From Candidatus Obscuribacter sp. (GTDB lineage Bacteria; Cyanobacteriota; Vampirovibrionia; Obscuribacterales; Obscuribacteraceae): a stretch of 64,000 nucleotides of DNA. A program made the position numbers and the translations under genes. The notes under the pieces were generated by a model, which searched no databases, had not been told where the DNA came from, and worked only from the letters and a program-made list of their open reading frames with translations. Shown here one piece after another: positions 7,487-17,204 of the stretch. The stretch covers positions 62,001-126,000 of the forward strand of contig JADKDV010000009.1 of NCBI GenBank assembly GCA_016718315.1. The letters are read 5' to 3'. Numbering within the stretch: position 1 is the stretch's first letter; each line of letters begins with the position of its first letter.

Positions 7487-8455
7487 TTAGTTGAGATAGT
7501 CTCTCATGCCACGGGTGGCTTCCAGATTGCGCAGTTTTTTGAGAGTTTTGTGCTCAATTTGACGCACTCTTTCTTCTGATAGATTGACTGCTTTTGATAC
7601 AGCCAAAATAGAAAGCGGCTCACCTGTATCCAGGCCATATCTCAATCTCATGATGTCTCTTTCACGGTCAGAGAGACGGTTGAGTAGTTCAGTCAGGTCT
7701 TGTTTGCAGAGACTTACTGAGGCGTCTTCTTCGGGTGGCAGTTTATCGTCAGCAATTTGGTCCAGGAGAGTATCGCTATTGTCCTCGTCCATGTTGGTGG
7801 CATCCAGAGAGAGCGGGTCATGGGTAAAGGTAAGCAATTTGACGATTTTTTCTTTGGGCAAATTGAGAGCGCTAGCCAGGTCTTCAGCAGTTGCTTTACG
7901 ACCTTCGCGCAGGAGGAATTCGCGAGCAGCTTTGCTCACTTTATTGGTTGTCTCAGATAAGTGCACGGGCATGCGGATGATATGACCTTTTTCTTGGAGG
8001 GCTCTTTGCACTCCCTGTCTTACCCACCAGGTGGCATAAGTAGAGAAGCGAAAGCCGCGCTCAGGGTCAAATTTATTGACGGCCTTAATTAGTCCGATAT
8101 TGCCTTCCTGAATCAAATCATGCAGCGGCAGACCTTTATTGGCGTATTTTTTTGCAATTGAGACGACCAGGCGCAAATTGGACTGGACTAGCTTCTGGCG
8201 TGCTAAGTCATCACCGGCTTTGACACGGCGAGCCAGATCTTTTTCTTCTTCGGCTTTGAGCAAGGGATATTTGCCCATGCTCTTGAGATAGGACGCTAGC
8301 CCATCGTCTTCCAGTTGCTTAGCCCATGTGGTGGTGGCGCCACTTGCTGAGCCTTTGCCCACTGGGCCAAAGGCACCCTCGATTTCAAATTCACTCTCTT
8401 CAAAGAGACGGGTGAGACGAGGAGCTAATAGTCCGGATTTGATAATTGGTTTCAT
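7487..8455 (-). CDS. RNA polymerase sigma-70 factor (RpoD/SigA-like, group 1 or 2)
   Basis: A 322-residue sigma factor with region 1.2 (DGLASYLKSMGKYPLL, about 50-65), region 2 including LIQEGNIGLIKAV and the -10-binding segment FSTYATWWVRQ, region 3 and region 4 with a helix-turn-helix ending ERVRQIEHKTLKKLR. A long acidic region 1.1 is absent: only about 48 residues precede region 1.2. That size fits a cyanobacterial-type group 2 factor. Whether it is the principal sigma factor cannot be decided without the rest of the genome. It is transcribed alone, convergent to the respiratory cluster. Confidence 0.92.
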   Translation of the reverse strand: MKPIIKSGLLAPRLTRLFEESEFEIEGAFGPVGKGSASGATTTWAKQLEDDGLASYLKSMGKYPLLKAEEEKDLARRVKAGDDLARQKLVQSNLRLVVSIAKKYANKGLPLHDLIQEGNIGLIKAVNKFDPERGFRFSTYATWWVRQGVQRALQEKGHIIRMPVHLSETTNKVSKAAREFLLREGRKATAEDLASALNLPKEKIVKLLTFTHDPLSLDATNMDEDNSDTLLDQIADDKLPPEEDASVSLCKQDLTELLNRLSDRERDIMRLRYGLDTGEPLSILAVSKAVNLSEERVRQIEHKTLKKLRNLEATRGMRDYLN

Positions 8456-8611
8456 GGGTTACCTCTTCAGGCACATCATCTGGGGAAATTTTGAGAAGTC
8501 AGTTAGACTTGAAATATGGACCTGATGCTATTTGTGTAACAGGGATTACAATATTCATTAAAGCAGTTGCCAGTGACTTTTGGGCGCTGGATAAGCTTCT
8601 CTTAATAATTG

Positions 8612-9652
8612 TTAGTGGAAGAAGGCTAAGGACATATAGCTGATTGATTTGTCTCTGGCGCTTTTGACTTTTGTGCCCATCATGTCATTGGATGTGTAAT
8701 AGTCGAGCACTCTAGCCTGGCTATCTTCTGGTAAGAGTGCCAGAAGCAGAAGACAGGCGGTGTAACCGCATATAGTGTCGCCGGTGCGTTTTTTGAATTG
8801 GATAAAACCATTGAGGTCTCTGGCTTTGAGATAGCTATAGGCCTCGCGGTCGAGCTTGAGTATGTTGGCACTTATGTCTTGATCAAATGGCACATAGTTG
8901 TAATAACGACCAAAGTGAGTAAAGTCGGTCGATACCAAAATTATGTCCCCAGGCTCAATCACACTCTTTATAGAGCTGGCTAAAGCATGTAGCATCTCAG
9001 GGCTATCAATTTTGCCTATTATTAAAGGTACGATTTTGGTTTGAGGCAGGCTGTATGCAATATAAGGTAGCTGTAGCTCTACTGAATGTTCGAGCTTGTG
9101 GGTAGTAGCATTTACACTAAAAAACGGTAGCTGCATAAGGCGATTGATGCAGTCTCTATCTAGCTCTACATTACCAAGCGGGGTATTAAATGAGCGCGCG
9201 GCAGGCAGGATAGCGCCACTGCTCATAACCCTACTGTGACCTGCTGCCAGGATAAAAATGCGTTTGGGATTTTGTTGCTTGAGTAGTTGATAGCAATAGG
9301 CCTGGGCCTGACCTGAATATCTAAAAGCGGCGTGGGGAGCAACTAACGCCACTAAAGAGCGCTTTTGTCCCTCGTCATGGCTCTGCTCTGGGGAGAGCTT
9401 ATTGCAGTGGCTAGAGTTTGTGCCACTGGCGTTAGCCTGCACATAACAAGTACTGATCAGGTGCTCGAGATATTGTCTATTGCCCGGATACCATGAACCG
9501 GCAAAACTGGGATAGCGCACATCTGTAAGAGCAAAGCTTTGCCAGACTACCGACAGCAAAAAATAGAGTGCTAGCACTGCTACTAAAACTATTGACCACA
9601 TGAGCCTAACTGGCATCTCAATGCTTCTCTCAGGGATGCTTAGTATAATCAT
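8612..9652 (-). CDS. MEMO family (AmmeMemoRadiSam system protein B-like) protein with membrane anchor
   Basis: A 346-residue protein. An N-terminal membrane helix (about 18-38) precedes a MEMO domain starting RYPSFAGSWYP. The conserved histidine and cysteine positions can be seen: APHAAFRYSG, AAGHSR, STDFTHFG and DTICGYTA. MEMO proteins resemble class III extradiol dioxygenases, but the reaction is unknown for most. The helix suggests export or anchoring outside the cytoplasm, unlike the usual soluble MEMO proteins of about 270 residues. The start could also be the Met at residue 13. It is divergent from the lipase-maturation-factor-like gene with only 27 bp between them. Confidence 0.85.
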   Translation of the reverse strand: MIILSIPERSIEMPVRLMWSIVLVAVLALYFLLSVVWQSFALTDVRYPSFAGSWYPGNRQYLEHLISTCYVQANASGTNSSHCNKLSPEQSHDEGQKRSLVALVAPHAAFRYSGQAQAYCYQLLKQQNPKRIFILAAGHSRVMSSGAILPAARSFNTPLGNVELDRDCINRLMQLPFFSVNATTHKLEHSVELQLPYIAYSLPQTKIVPLIIGKIDSPEMLHALASSIKSVIEPGDIILVSTDFTHFGRYYNYVPFDQDISANILKLDREAYSYLKARDLNGFIQFKKRTGDTICGYTACLLLLALLPEDSQARVLDYYTSNDMMGTKVKSARDKSISYMSLAFFH

Positions 9653-9679
9653 AAAACCAGCTAGTTAGCGCAACAATCA

Positions 9680-11161
9680 TTGAAAGCTAGAGAACAACCT
9701 ACCTACCGTTATGCTTCCTGGCTTTTTATAAGGCTTTTGGGTCTCTGTTTTATTTTTGCCTTTGCCAGCCTGGCCCTCGAAGTCTCGGGATTGATTGGTG
9801 AAGACGGCATCTGGCCGCTGGCTCAAGGTACAGCTAGCTGGACAAAAGAATGGGGTGCAGCTGCGTTTTTGCATCATCCCACAATATTTTTATTTGATAG
9901 CTCAGAGTTTTTTCTCTGGTTTGTAGTCATGCTTGGTTTTGTCCTGGCAGCAATGATTGTGTTTGGCGTGGCCACTCAATTTTGTCTACTTATCGAAGCA
10001 ATTTTGTATCTTTCACTGGTGACTGTGGGCGGACCTTTTTTTCATTTTCAGTGGGATTTGCTTTTGCTTGAGTGTGCTGTACTGGCCCTTTTTATAAAGC
10101 CCTGGCAGACTCTAGAGCCGCCATTTAGCAGCGATTTAAAGGCACCCAGTGGGCTTGTGGTTTTACTCTTTGATTTTTTGTTGTTTAGAGTGATGTTTGC
10201 TAGCGGTGTGGTCAAGCTTTTGAGCGGCGATGTTGGCTGGCGCAGCTTTAGTACCATGAATTATTACTATGAGACCCAGCTTTTGCCCGGCTTTTTTGCC
10301 TGGTACGCCCATCAGTTGCCTGCATGGATGCAGACAGCTAGCTGTATCAGTGCTTTTTTTATAGAGCTTGTGGTGCCATTTTTGATTTTTTTGCCCTTTG
10401 TGCGCGCTAGAGTAATTGCATTCTTTCTCTTTCTAATTCTCCAGGTGGGCATTCAGTTGACTGGCAATCACGGCTGGTTCAATTTTTTGACTGTGGTTAT
10501 AAGTCTCTTTCTCTTACCTGATAGTTGCTTCAAACACATACCCAGATGTTTCTACCGCTTTGGTTGGCCCAGAGCCAGTGCCAATTTCAGTGCAACCTTT
10601 TGGCCTGACAATAGATGGTTAGTAGTGCCGCTTTTGTCGCTTGCTTTGTTTGCTTGTGTGAGACTGAGTGAGCGACTGGAATTAGCCTATCTGGTGCCGC
10701 ATCCTCTCAAGCAAGTAGCCAGAGCTATCAAACCATTTTGTCTGGTAAATGGTTATGGACTCTATAACCGAGTCTTTGCCACTCGTACCGAAATCAGTCT
10801 GGAAGGCTCAGATGATCTGGTCACCTGGCAGCCTTACTTGTTTAAATACAAAATTGGTGAATTAAATCAGCCACCGCCAGTGGTGTCACCGCTAGCGCCC
10901 CGGCTTGACTGGCGTATGCGTTTTGCCGCACTTGTAAGTCAGAGACATTGTCCCTGGTTTCATAATTTTGTAGGCAGACTTTTGGCTGGCGCTAGACCTG
11001 TGACCGGGCTGCTCAAAAGTTATCCTCAAACTGCACCGCGTTATATCAGAGCCCATATCTTTGAGTATCAATTTACATCGGCCAGTCAAAGAGAGCGCAC
11101 TGGTAACTTCTGGCAAAGTAGTTACCTCGGGCCCTACTTGTACCCTGTTGAGCATGATTAA
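9680..11161 (+). CDS. Lipase maturation factor-like polytopic membrane protein
   Basis: A 493-residue protein starting at TTG, with no upstream in-frame ATG suitable. It has about 8-10 membrane helices in the first 350 residues, then a soluble C-terminal domain. Typical family features are FRVMFASGVVKLLSGD, the NYYYETQ..P segment (about 192-198 onward) and a GNHGWFN segment. In animals LMF1 helps lipases fold in the ER. The bacterial members are common but have no proven role. The neighbouring MEMO gene is divergent. A weak upstream region and TTG start suggest low expression. Confidence 0.82.
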   Translation: MKAREQPTYRYASWLFIRLLGLCFIFAFASLALEVSGLIGEDGIWPLAQGTASWTKEWGAAAFLHHPTIFLFDSSEFFLWFVVMLGFVLAAMIVFGVATQFCLLIEAILYLSLVTVGGPFFHFQWDLLLLECAVLALFIKPWQTLEPPFSSDLKAPSGLVVLLFDFLLFRVMFASGVVKLLSGDVGWRSFSTMNYYYETQLLPGFFAWYAHQLPAWMQTASCISAFFIELVVPFLIFLPFVRARVIAFFLFLILQVGIQLTGNHGWFNFLTVVISLFLLPDSCFKHIPRCFYRFGWPRASANFSATFWPDNRWLVVPLLSLALFACVRLSERLELAYLVPHPLKQVARAIKPFCLVNGYGLYNRVFATRTEISLEGSDDLVTWQPYLFKYKIGELNQPPPVVSPLAPRLDWRMRFAALVSQRHCPWFHNFVGRLLAGARPVTGLLKSYPQTAPRYIRAHIFEYQFTSASQRERTGNFWQSSYLGPYLYPVEHD

Positions 11162-11299
11162 TTCGGTTGTCGAGCACTTTTTGTCACAGAAATGACTGAT
11201 TAAATTGCAGACAATAGGTCCCGGTACTTTTCACAACGTGATAATGTTAAAGATATATCATGTGGCTGTGGCAGCTTACTAACAAAATGGTGATGGGCA

Positions 11300-12382
11300 T
11301 TGTCTAGAAGTCAAAGAGGAAGCCAGATGGCAGAACTGCCGCTGGTCTTTTTCATCTTACTATTCCTCTTTATCTTCCCTCTGATTAACCTCTGCGGTAT
11401 CTGCCTGGGGGCCTGTACGGTCTATTTGACGAGTTTGCAGGTCGTTGGTCGCACATCCAAACAGCTAGATTTTCCCAAGGCACTCACTGCCTTTGAAGAA
11501 GAAGCCAATACATCTAATGGCTCGCCGCTCATGACCTTCCTTAAAACGCATCCTGTGGGCGGCTACAAAGGCACAGGTAATGACCTATTTATCACTGCCA
11601 CAGATACTGGGGCTACAACCAATCCTGTACAGTACGGCCCTAATGCCGCCATGCCCGGCCCCGTCGATGCCAACAAGATATATGAGTACTCGGATCAGGC
11701 TACATACGATATTGAGCCCTTTCTCAACATGGGCTTTATACCTTTTATAGGCAATGTGCCAGCTCTGGGAGCGCCTTATCGTCTCACCCTTACTGCTCAC
11801 CGGGCCGTGGAGCAAACAGCCGGTCTTGTGGTCGCTGCTGCCCCTCCCAGTTTGTCTGGTGGCGGTGCTGGACCCAACTTAAACGATCCCCCTGGTCTTG
11901 ACCCGACTTCGGTCGCTACCAGTGGCGGTACTACATGGAATAACCCGACAGTATTTGATAGTCTCGACAATAGCGGTCAGACAGTGGTCGACCAGACAGT
12001 ACTGAGTGTTGCCGCTAACAACCCTGACTGGACCCACACATCAGTCAATTGCAATGCCGGCGACAAAATTTATGTCGACTACAAAGCAGATGGCTTTTGG
12101 AATGTCGGTACAGAGCTTGCCAAATGCGATGCTGATGGCACCATGGCTACTTGCTATGACGGCTCAGTCAACAAAATTGGCTATATGGTGGGCAAACTCG
12201 GTGCCACTCAGTTTTATATGGGTAAAGCGCAACAGATGTATCTTGCTCCTACTGGACAAGCCGGCGAGCTTTTGATTGCTAACTATGACAAAGGCGATCC
12301 GGAGTCGACTGATTCTAAAGTGCGCAAACACTACAAAAAGCAAAAAGGCACCATTGATGTGCGCATCGTGGTGGTGCGCTAA
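11300..12382 (+). CDS. TadE-like surface/pilus protein, module 1
   Basis: A 360-residue protein with a TadE-type N-terminus: RGSQMAELPL followed by one helix ending FPLINLCG, then a long extracellular part. The TTG start at 11300 is preferred because the paralog at 14428 also has a charged segment before the helix. However, an AGAGGA sequence 6 nt before the ATG at 11327 makes that start possible. The C-terminal region (NPTVFDSL, YVDYKADG) matches the paralog at 14428. It overlaps the next gene by one base (TAATG). It is probably a minor pseudopilin-like or surface protein exported by a Tad-like system encoded elsewhere. Confidence 0.7.
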   Translation: MSRSQRGSQMAELPLVFFILLFLFIFPLINLCGICLGACTVYLTSLQVVGRTSKQLDFPKALTAFEEEANTSNGSPLMTFLKTHPVGGYKGTGNDLFITATDTGATTNPVQYGPNAAMPGPVDANKIYEYSDQATYDIEPFLNMGFIPFIGNVPALGAPYRLTLTAHRAVEQTAGLVVAAAPPSLSGGGAGPNLNDPPGLDPTSVATSGGTTWNNPTVFDSLDNSGQTVVDQTVLSVAANNPDWTHTSVNCNAGDKIYVDYKADGFWNVGTELAKCDADGTMATCYDGSVNKIGYMVGKLGATQFYMGKAQQMYLAPTGQAGELLIANYDKGDPESTDSKVRKHYKKQKGTIDVRIVVVR

Positions 12383-14286
12383 TGCCAACAAGAGTGCGTT
12401 TTGCAAAACGACAGAGTGGCGGTAACGCTCTTATTTTTACACTGGCAATGACAGGCTTTATTGGCGCTGCCATTTTTTATTTTGGTCTCAGTTATCTGCG
12501 TACCATGGGTCAGTTTAACCAGCAGACCACTGCTATAGAGGCAGCAGCTCTGGCTGCCAGCAATGCCATCAGTAAGATTGTGATACAAGATCCCTACTGG
12601 GGCGCGATCTCAATGTCAGACTATCCACCAACGCACAAGGGTGTGATTGCTGGCGATAATTATTTTTTGCCTGTTACATCGGTCAATACACTTTTAGCCA
12701 CAGTCAGACTGGATTTGATCATTGCCACCAAGCTCAATGATCCCACCATGAAAGCCTGTGCTAACCGTGACTATATTAATGCTATGGGGGCTAAAGACAG
12801 ACTCAATGCCGCTTTGCAAAATGCTTGTAGCGGTACCCCGGCCACTGACATAGATGGCAATTTGATCAATCCTTTGACTGATGCCACCACTGCCTATAAC
12901 AGCAATCGCATCAATATGACTGGCAATCCCACACAGCTTGTGCCAGGTAGTTTGCAGCTCACTTTAGGACTGGTCAAAGACCTGCCTACTATGACTCAAA
13001 TCCCTAATCCTCCTAGCTATGCCGAAATCACAGCGGATATGCAGCAAGCCAATTGCTACAAAGCCAACATGAATATCCCTTATGCTGGCAAGGATTTTGT
13101 TTTTGCGGCTGTAGGCAGTTCGGCTAAGTTGGTTGACATTAAGACATTTTTGGATGACGACACCTCGCTGCCTTACTCTATTCAGTCGATAGTAAAAGTC
13201 GAAGCTGATCAAAAAACAAATGACAAAGCTGATGGCTCTGGCGCTGATTCTGTTATCCATGCCGCTGCCTGTGCTATGCCTGCTGCCACCAGCGATAGAC
13301 GTGTTGCTCCTGGTGCCTTTGTTGTTTCTTTTCCGCGTGGAGCGCCGCCAGATGTCGGCTCTTTGCTCGCTATGTTTACCAATAACACTTTTGCATCGGC
13401 TCCCACTGATGTTTTGCGGACACCACCAAACGGCGATTATCCGCAAACCGATTTGACCAGACTTAAGCCTGACTATGGTGCATACAGTTTTAGCCCACCG
13501 GTGGGGCAACTGATGCGTGCTGCCCTCTACGACTGGGTGCGCAACGCTGGACCGAGCCTCAACATTGACTCCTTTTTTGCCTGTTTGAGTGCGCCCATTA
13601 GTGGTGATGCCAGTTCTCACGCTGTCTTTTATAAAATAGATGCCTCTGGTAATGTGGCCCAGAGCTCGCAGGCTATGGATCCTTCTCCTACATTACCGGT
13701 GTCGCAAAGACAGATGTATGCGGTATCTGGACTGGCTTTTAATTCAGTTGATGGTAATCGCTATGATATTTTCATTCGCGATTTTTGTTATCGCCTTGGT
13801 AGTGCCAATGGTGGCAAGCATGGCGGTCAGCCTGTGATGTATCCTTTTAGCCCGCCAGATCCCAATGTTACCTCTGGATGGCCAGATGGTGGACTGAGGG
13901 AGCACAAAGGCAGTATGGGTACCTGGACACTGGGACCAGCTGGTGGTGCACCGCGACCTACGTATCTGGCTGGTGGTATCTGCGCTGAAATCAAGTTTAG
14001 ACCGCGCTGGCCCTCATTTGGTGACCTCACCGAAGTCAACGACTACAGCAAATACGCCTGGATTGGTAGTGGTGGCGGTGACGGCGGCGGCGATGGTGAC
14101 GGTGGCGGTGGCGGCGATGGTGGCGGTGATGGTGGCGGCGACGGCGGCGACGGTGACGGTGATGGTGACGGCGATGGAGACGGCGACGGAGACGGCGACG
14201 GAGATGGTGATGGAGACGGTGATGGAGACGGCGACGGTGGCGACGGCGGCGATGGTGGTGACGGCGGCGATGGTGGTGACGGTTAA
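12382..14286 (+). CDS. TadG-like surface protein with a Gly/Asp repeat tail, module 1
   Basis: A 634-residue protein with a basic N-terminus, one helix (about 15-38) and the TadG-type segment AIEAAALAASNAIS directly after it. The main extracellular domain (40-560) is paralogous to the protein at 15552. Shared stretches include YPP..K..IAGD.Y, LMRAALYDWVR and NGGKHGG. Residues 562-634 are almost only glycine and aspartate, which the paralog lacks. It is translated with the upstream TadE-like gene. The acidic tail could bind Ca2+ or act as a flexible surface segment. The function is inferred only from architecture. Confidence 0.72.
   Translation: MPTRVRFAKRQSGGNALIFTLAMTGFIGAAIFYFGLSYLRTMGQFNQQTTAIEAAALAASNAISKIVIQDPYWGAISMSDYPPTHKGVIAGDNYFLPVTSVNTLLATVRLDLIIATKLNDPTMKACANRDYINAMGAKDRLNAALQNACSGTPATDIDGNLINPLTDATTAYNSNRINMTGNPTQLVPGSLQLTLGLVKDLPTMTQIPNPPSYAEITADMQQANCYKANMNIPYAGKDFVFAAVGSSAKLVDIKTFLDDDTSLPYSIQSIVKVEADQKTNDKADGSGADSVIHAAACAMPAATSDRRVAPGAFVVSFPRGAPPDVGSLLAMFTNNTFASAPTDVLRTPPNGDYPQTDLTRLKPDYGAYSFSPPVGQLMRAALYDWVRNAGPSLNIDSFFACLSAPISGDASSHAVFYKIDASGNVAQSSQAMDPSPTLPVSQRQMYAVSGLAFNSVDGNRYDIFIRDFCYRLGSANGGKHGGQPVMYPFSPPDPNVTSGWPDGGLREHKGSMGTWTLGPAGGAPRPTYLAGGICAEIKFRPRWPSFGDLTEVNDYSKYAWIGSGGGDGGGDGDGGGGGDGGGDGGGDGGDGDGDGDGDGDGDGDGDGDGDGDGDGDGDGGDGGDGGDGGDGGDG
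14065..14283 (+). repeat. Coding Gly/Asp simple repeat (GGY GAY units)
   Basis: About 219 bp composed nearly entirely of GGT/GGC and GAT/GAC codons, in the order GGG-D and GG-D blocks, then a run of alternating D-G, then D-G-G blocks up to the stop. Codon choice within the repeat varies (T or C third base, with some GGA), so it is not a perfect DNA microsatellite. It encodes the tail of the TadG-like protein. Confidence 0.95.
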
Positions 14287-14427
14287 TAAACCCTCCGGCT
14301 CCAGGTCACCATTTGTGCGTTATTAGCTCGACAATAATTAAGGCTCTTCCTGGCTCAAATTGGTTTGCTGGTCGTTTTGAGCGGGCATAAAATTCTTGGC
14401 ATCATCTCTTTAGTTTTGTGAGTATTC

Positions 14428-15555
14428 ATGCCTATTTACAGACAAGATTTGCTTACCAAAAAACGCAGTTACGGCGTGCAGCTGGCTGAGTTTAGTGTGA
14501 TGCCGGTGATTTTGCTTATTTTGGCCATACCATTGATCAATTTATTTGGCTTTGGCATGAGCTATGGTTTGCTTGCTTATACTTCTTTTGCCTGTGTCAA
14601 TAAGGCTGCTATCAGTCCTAATTTTGATAGCGCTTTAGCGGGCATGGAAGGTCAAGCCGCTGCCATGTTTAATGGACCATTTGGCACTTTCTTTAAGTTG
14701 TCTCCCACTGGCGGTTTTAACGCTTCTGGCTGTGACCTTTATATTGTCACCACTGATATCGACACTCAAGTCTCTAAAGTGACAGGACCAAACAAAGCAC
14801 TAGCCAATCCTCCAGACGAAAACAAAAATAACTGTCAGTATGAAGTTGATGCTAAAGCGGACATATCCCCACTGATTCCACTTAATGGTGTCGCTTTCTT
14901 GAGCAACATCCCGGTTATTTCAGCAGCTGCCAGCATGCACTGCTCCTGGGCTAAATCAGCTGAGATACCCGCTGGTCTTGCTCTGGCAAAAGCTGGTGGT
15001 GTTACTCGGGGCGGTGTACCAACTGTATCGCTCAATGTAGATGGCATCGAGCAACTCAATAGCCTGACTAAATTTACCGGGCAAACTTGGAAAAATCCGA
15101 TACTTTACGATGAGATAAAAAATGGCGGCGGCACAATCACTAATCAGGATGTGATGACTGTCTTTGCAAAGCAGGATATCTGGCAAGTTACTCCATTTTT
15201 TGTCTATCCCAATTATAAAATCTGGATAGACTACAAAGCTGATGGTCACTGGAGTTTTGATCCGGCCCAGGCGCAAAAAAATGGCAACGGCGAAGACCTT
15301 ACCCAATCTGGCACTAATTGGATATCCAATAACATACCTGGCGATACTGGCTATATGATTGCCCAGTTTGGCAATTCACCGCCCATGCGTGTTGGAGCAG
15401 CAAAGTCATTTCAGCCCAATGGCAGTGGTCAAATGAAGCTAATGCCTTTTGATAAAGACGCCAATATCGATATGAACACCGGCACTATTGGTAATACATC
15501 TGCTTACAAAGATAATGCCGGACGCATGCATGTGCGGGTTGTAATTACACAATGA
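14428..15555 (+). CDS. TadE-like surface/pilus protein, module 2
   Basis: A 375-residue paralog of the protein at 11300. The N-terminus has KKRSYGVQLAEFSV followed by one helix ending IPLINLFGFGM, the TadE arrangement. The extracellular part shares ISPLIPLNGVAFL-type and IDYKADGHW segments with module 1. The stop overlaps the ATG of the next gene (ATGA). The 141-bp gap before it probably holds its own promoter. It forms the second copy of a duplicated two-gene unit. Confidence 0.7.
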   Translation: MPIYRQDLLTKKRSYGVQLAEFSVMPVILLILAIPLINLFGFGMSYGLLAYTSFACVNKAAISPNFDSALAGMEGQAAAMFNGPFGTFFKLSPTGGFNASGCDLYIVTTDIDTQVSKVTGPNKALANPPDENKNNCQYEVDAKADISPLIPLNGVAFLSNIPVISAAASMHCSWAKSAEIPAGLALAKAGGVTRGGVPTVSLNVDGIEQLNSLTKFTGQTWKNPILYDEIKNGGGTITNQDVMTVFAKQDIWQVTPFFVYPNYKIWIDYKADGHWSFDPAQAQKNGNGEDLTQSGTNWISNNIPGDTGYMIAQFGNSPPMRVGAAKSFQPNGSGQMKLMPFDKDANIDMNTGTIGNTSAYKDNAGRMHVRVVITQ

Positions 15556-17177
15556 TTGCAGCTAAATCCAGGCTTTTAGCTCGAAGAAGGCATGGTAGTA
15601 CACTGGTACTGATGTTATCAGTCACGCTCTGTTTACTTGTGGGCCTTGGTTTGGTTGGGTTGCAGTTTGCCAAACTTTTGGGCAGTAAGCACGAGCATGT
15701 TAATGCCACCGAAGCTGCCGCACTTGCTGGTGCCCAGGCACTCTCTCGCATTGTCATCGAAGATCGCAATGTCGGCTTTGTTTCGGCTAGTGATTATCCA
15801 CCTACAGGCAAAGATACAATTGCTGGTGATGGCTACACCATGCCTGTTATTGGTATCAACACACTGGCTGCTACAGTGCGCCTGGACAACATCATTGCTG
15901 ATCAACTCGATGATGTTGTTCTCAAGCGTCTCGCTCTAAATGACTATTACGACTACATATACGCAGCCTCGCTCCTGCGCGAAGAGCTTTATCGCTGTAG
16001 TCAGGATGGACAGCTGGGCAAAGATATCAACGGAGAGTCTGTAGGTATCTATAAAGAGGCGCGCAAAGCATACCTCGATACCTATCAAAAAATGACTGGG
16101 CGTAAGCCCACCGATAGTGGCTTTGAAGTGCAGCTAGGTTATGTTGCCGGTCTTACTACTAATACTCCTATCCCCAGTCCGAGTCAGTTTGCCTTTATGG
16201 ACAAAGCTGATCAGGATCAAGGTTATTACAAGTCATGCGTCAATGTGCCTTATGCCAATCGCAATTATTCATTTGCACCAGCCACCGAAAAACTTACTTT
16301 ATTGGACCCGGTGCTCTTTGAGTTGCGCACTCCTGCTATGGTGGGAGGCTCAGTGCCGACTGTGGTCAAAGTGCACAGCCAACAAAATGTCGAAGCGATA
16401 AATTATGATGCCGCTAAAAACGTTGATACCATTGCCAGTGATGCCTGCGCCTATGGTGGCATCATGCGAGAAGTGCGTAATCGTCCTGGAGTGCTCTTTC
16501 TCAGTTTTGATGGCGGCAACTATACTGGTCTAAGAAGTTTAAAAGCAGTCTTGAATGACGATCAGTTTTGTTTGTCACCAACAGATATGATCGAATCCCC
16601 ACTGACAGATGATAGTCCACCAGATGATCTGGTGATGATGACTCCTAACCCTTTTAGCGATCCGCATCCGCCTTTTGGTCAAGTAATGCGCATGGCCTTT
16701 TATGACTGGGTCAGACGTAATCGTTGTCAGCTCAATGTGCAATCTCTGATGGACCAGTTGGAGGACACTTTTGCTATTGATAAAGGCACAAGCGGTAACT
16801 TTTATTGGATGAATGGAGATGGCTCAGTCAGCAATCGTAGCCTGTCAGCTGCTGGTGTAAATCGACTGGGTCTTATGGCAGTTGGTCATAAGCAGTTTAG
16901 AGCAGTTAGTGGTATCGCCCGAGACGATGATGATAATGCCATGAATATTATCGTCAAAGACTATGTGCGCTACCGCGGTCGTATCGAAGGCGGTAAACAT
17001 GGTGGTGAGCCGTACCCCTGGGCTGGTGGCACAGTTGAAATAGTTTCGCAGCCGCGCAATATTGATGATGAAGTATCTAAGGTTTATGTTTATCCCGCCT
17101 TGAACGGCAATATCAAGCGACCCGCCTGGTCAGATTCCTGGGGAGTTTGCTGCGAGATTCGTGTGCGTAAGCGCTAA
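15552..17177 (+). CDS. TadG-like surface protein, module 2
   Basis: A 541-residue protein with a basic N-terminus, one helix (about 15-37) and ATEAAALAGAQALS directly after it, as in TadG-like proteins. The rest aligns with the module 1 protein: YPPTGKDTIAGD, LAATVRLDNIIA, PFGQVMRMAFYDWVR, EGGKHGGEPY. It has several cysteines in the extracellular part. It lacks the Gly/Asp tail of module 1 and ends VCCEIRVRKR, a region equivalent to ICAEIKFRPR in module 1. So the repeat tail was added (or lost) after the duplication. Confidence 0.72.
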   Translation: MIAAKSRLLARRRHGSTLVLMLSVTLCLLVGLGLVGLQFAKLLGSKHEHVNATEAAALAGAQALSRIVIEDRNVGFVSASDYPPTGKDTIAGDGYTMPVIGINTLAATVRLDNIIADQLDDVVLKRLALNDYYDYIYAASLLREELYRCSQDGQLGKDINGESVGIYKEARKAYLDTYQKMTGRKPTDSGFEVQLGYVAGLTTNTPIPSPSQFAFMDKADQDQGYYKSCVNVPYANRNYSFAPATEKLTLLDPVLFELRTPAMVGGSVPTVVKVHSQQNVEAINYDAAKNVDTIASDACAYGGIMREVRNRPGVLFLSFDGGNYTGLRSLKAVLNDDQFCLSPTDMIESPLTDDSPPDDLVMMTPNPFSDPHPPFGQVMRMAFYDWVRRNRCQLNVQSLMDQLEDTFAIDKGTSGNFYWMNGDGSVSNRSLSAAGVNRLGLMAVGHKQFRAVSGIARDDDDNAMNIIVKDYVRYRGRIEGGKHGGEPYPWAGGTVEIVSQPRNIDDEVSKVYVYPALNGNIKRPAWSDSWGVCCEIRVRKR

Positions 17178-17204
17178 TAATACTTACAGTTTTAAAGACA
17201 AAAA

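Noticed and set aside
11327..12382. Alternative ATG start for the first TadE-like gene
   Set aside because: It has a better ribosome binding site but would remove the basic RG segment that the paralog and TadE-type proteins have before the helix. Kept as an alternative only.
12964..13620. 218-residue minus-strand ORF
   Set aside because: Opposite to the TadG-like gene, no ribosome binding site, and composition typical of a reverse-strand shadow.
14065..14283. CRISPR-like repeat region
   Set aside because: The repeats are in-frame GGY/GAY codons without spacers; they belong to the TadG-like protein.
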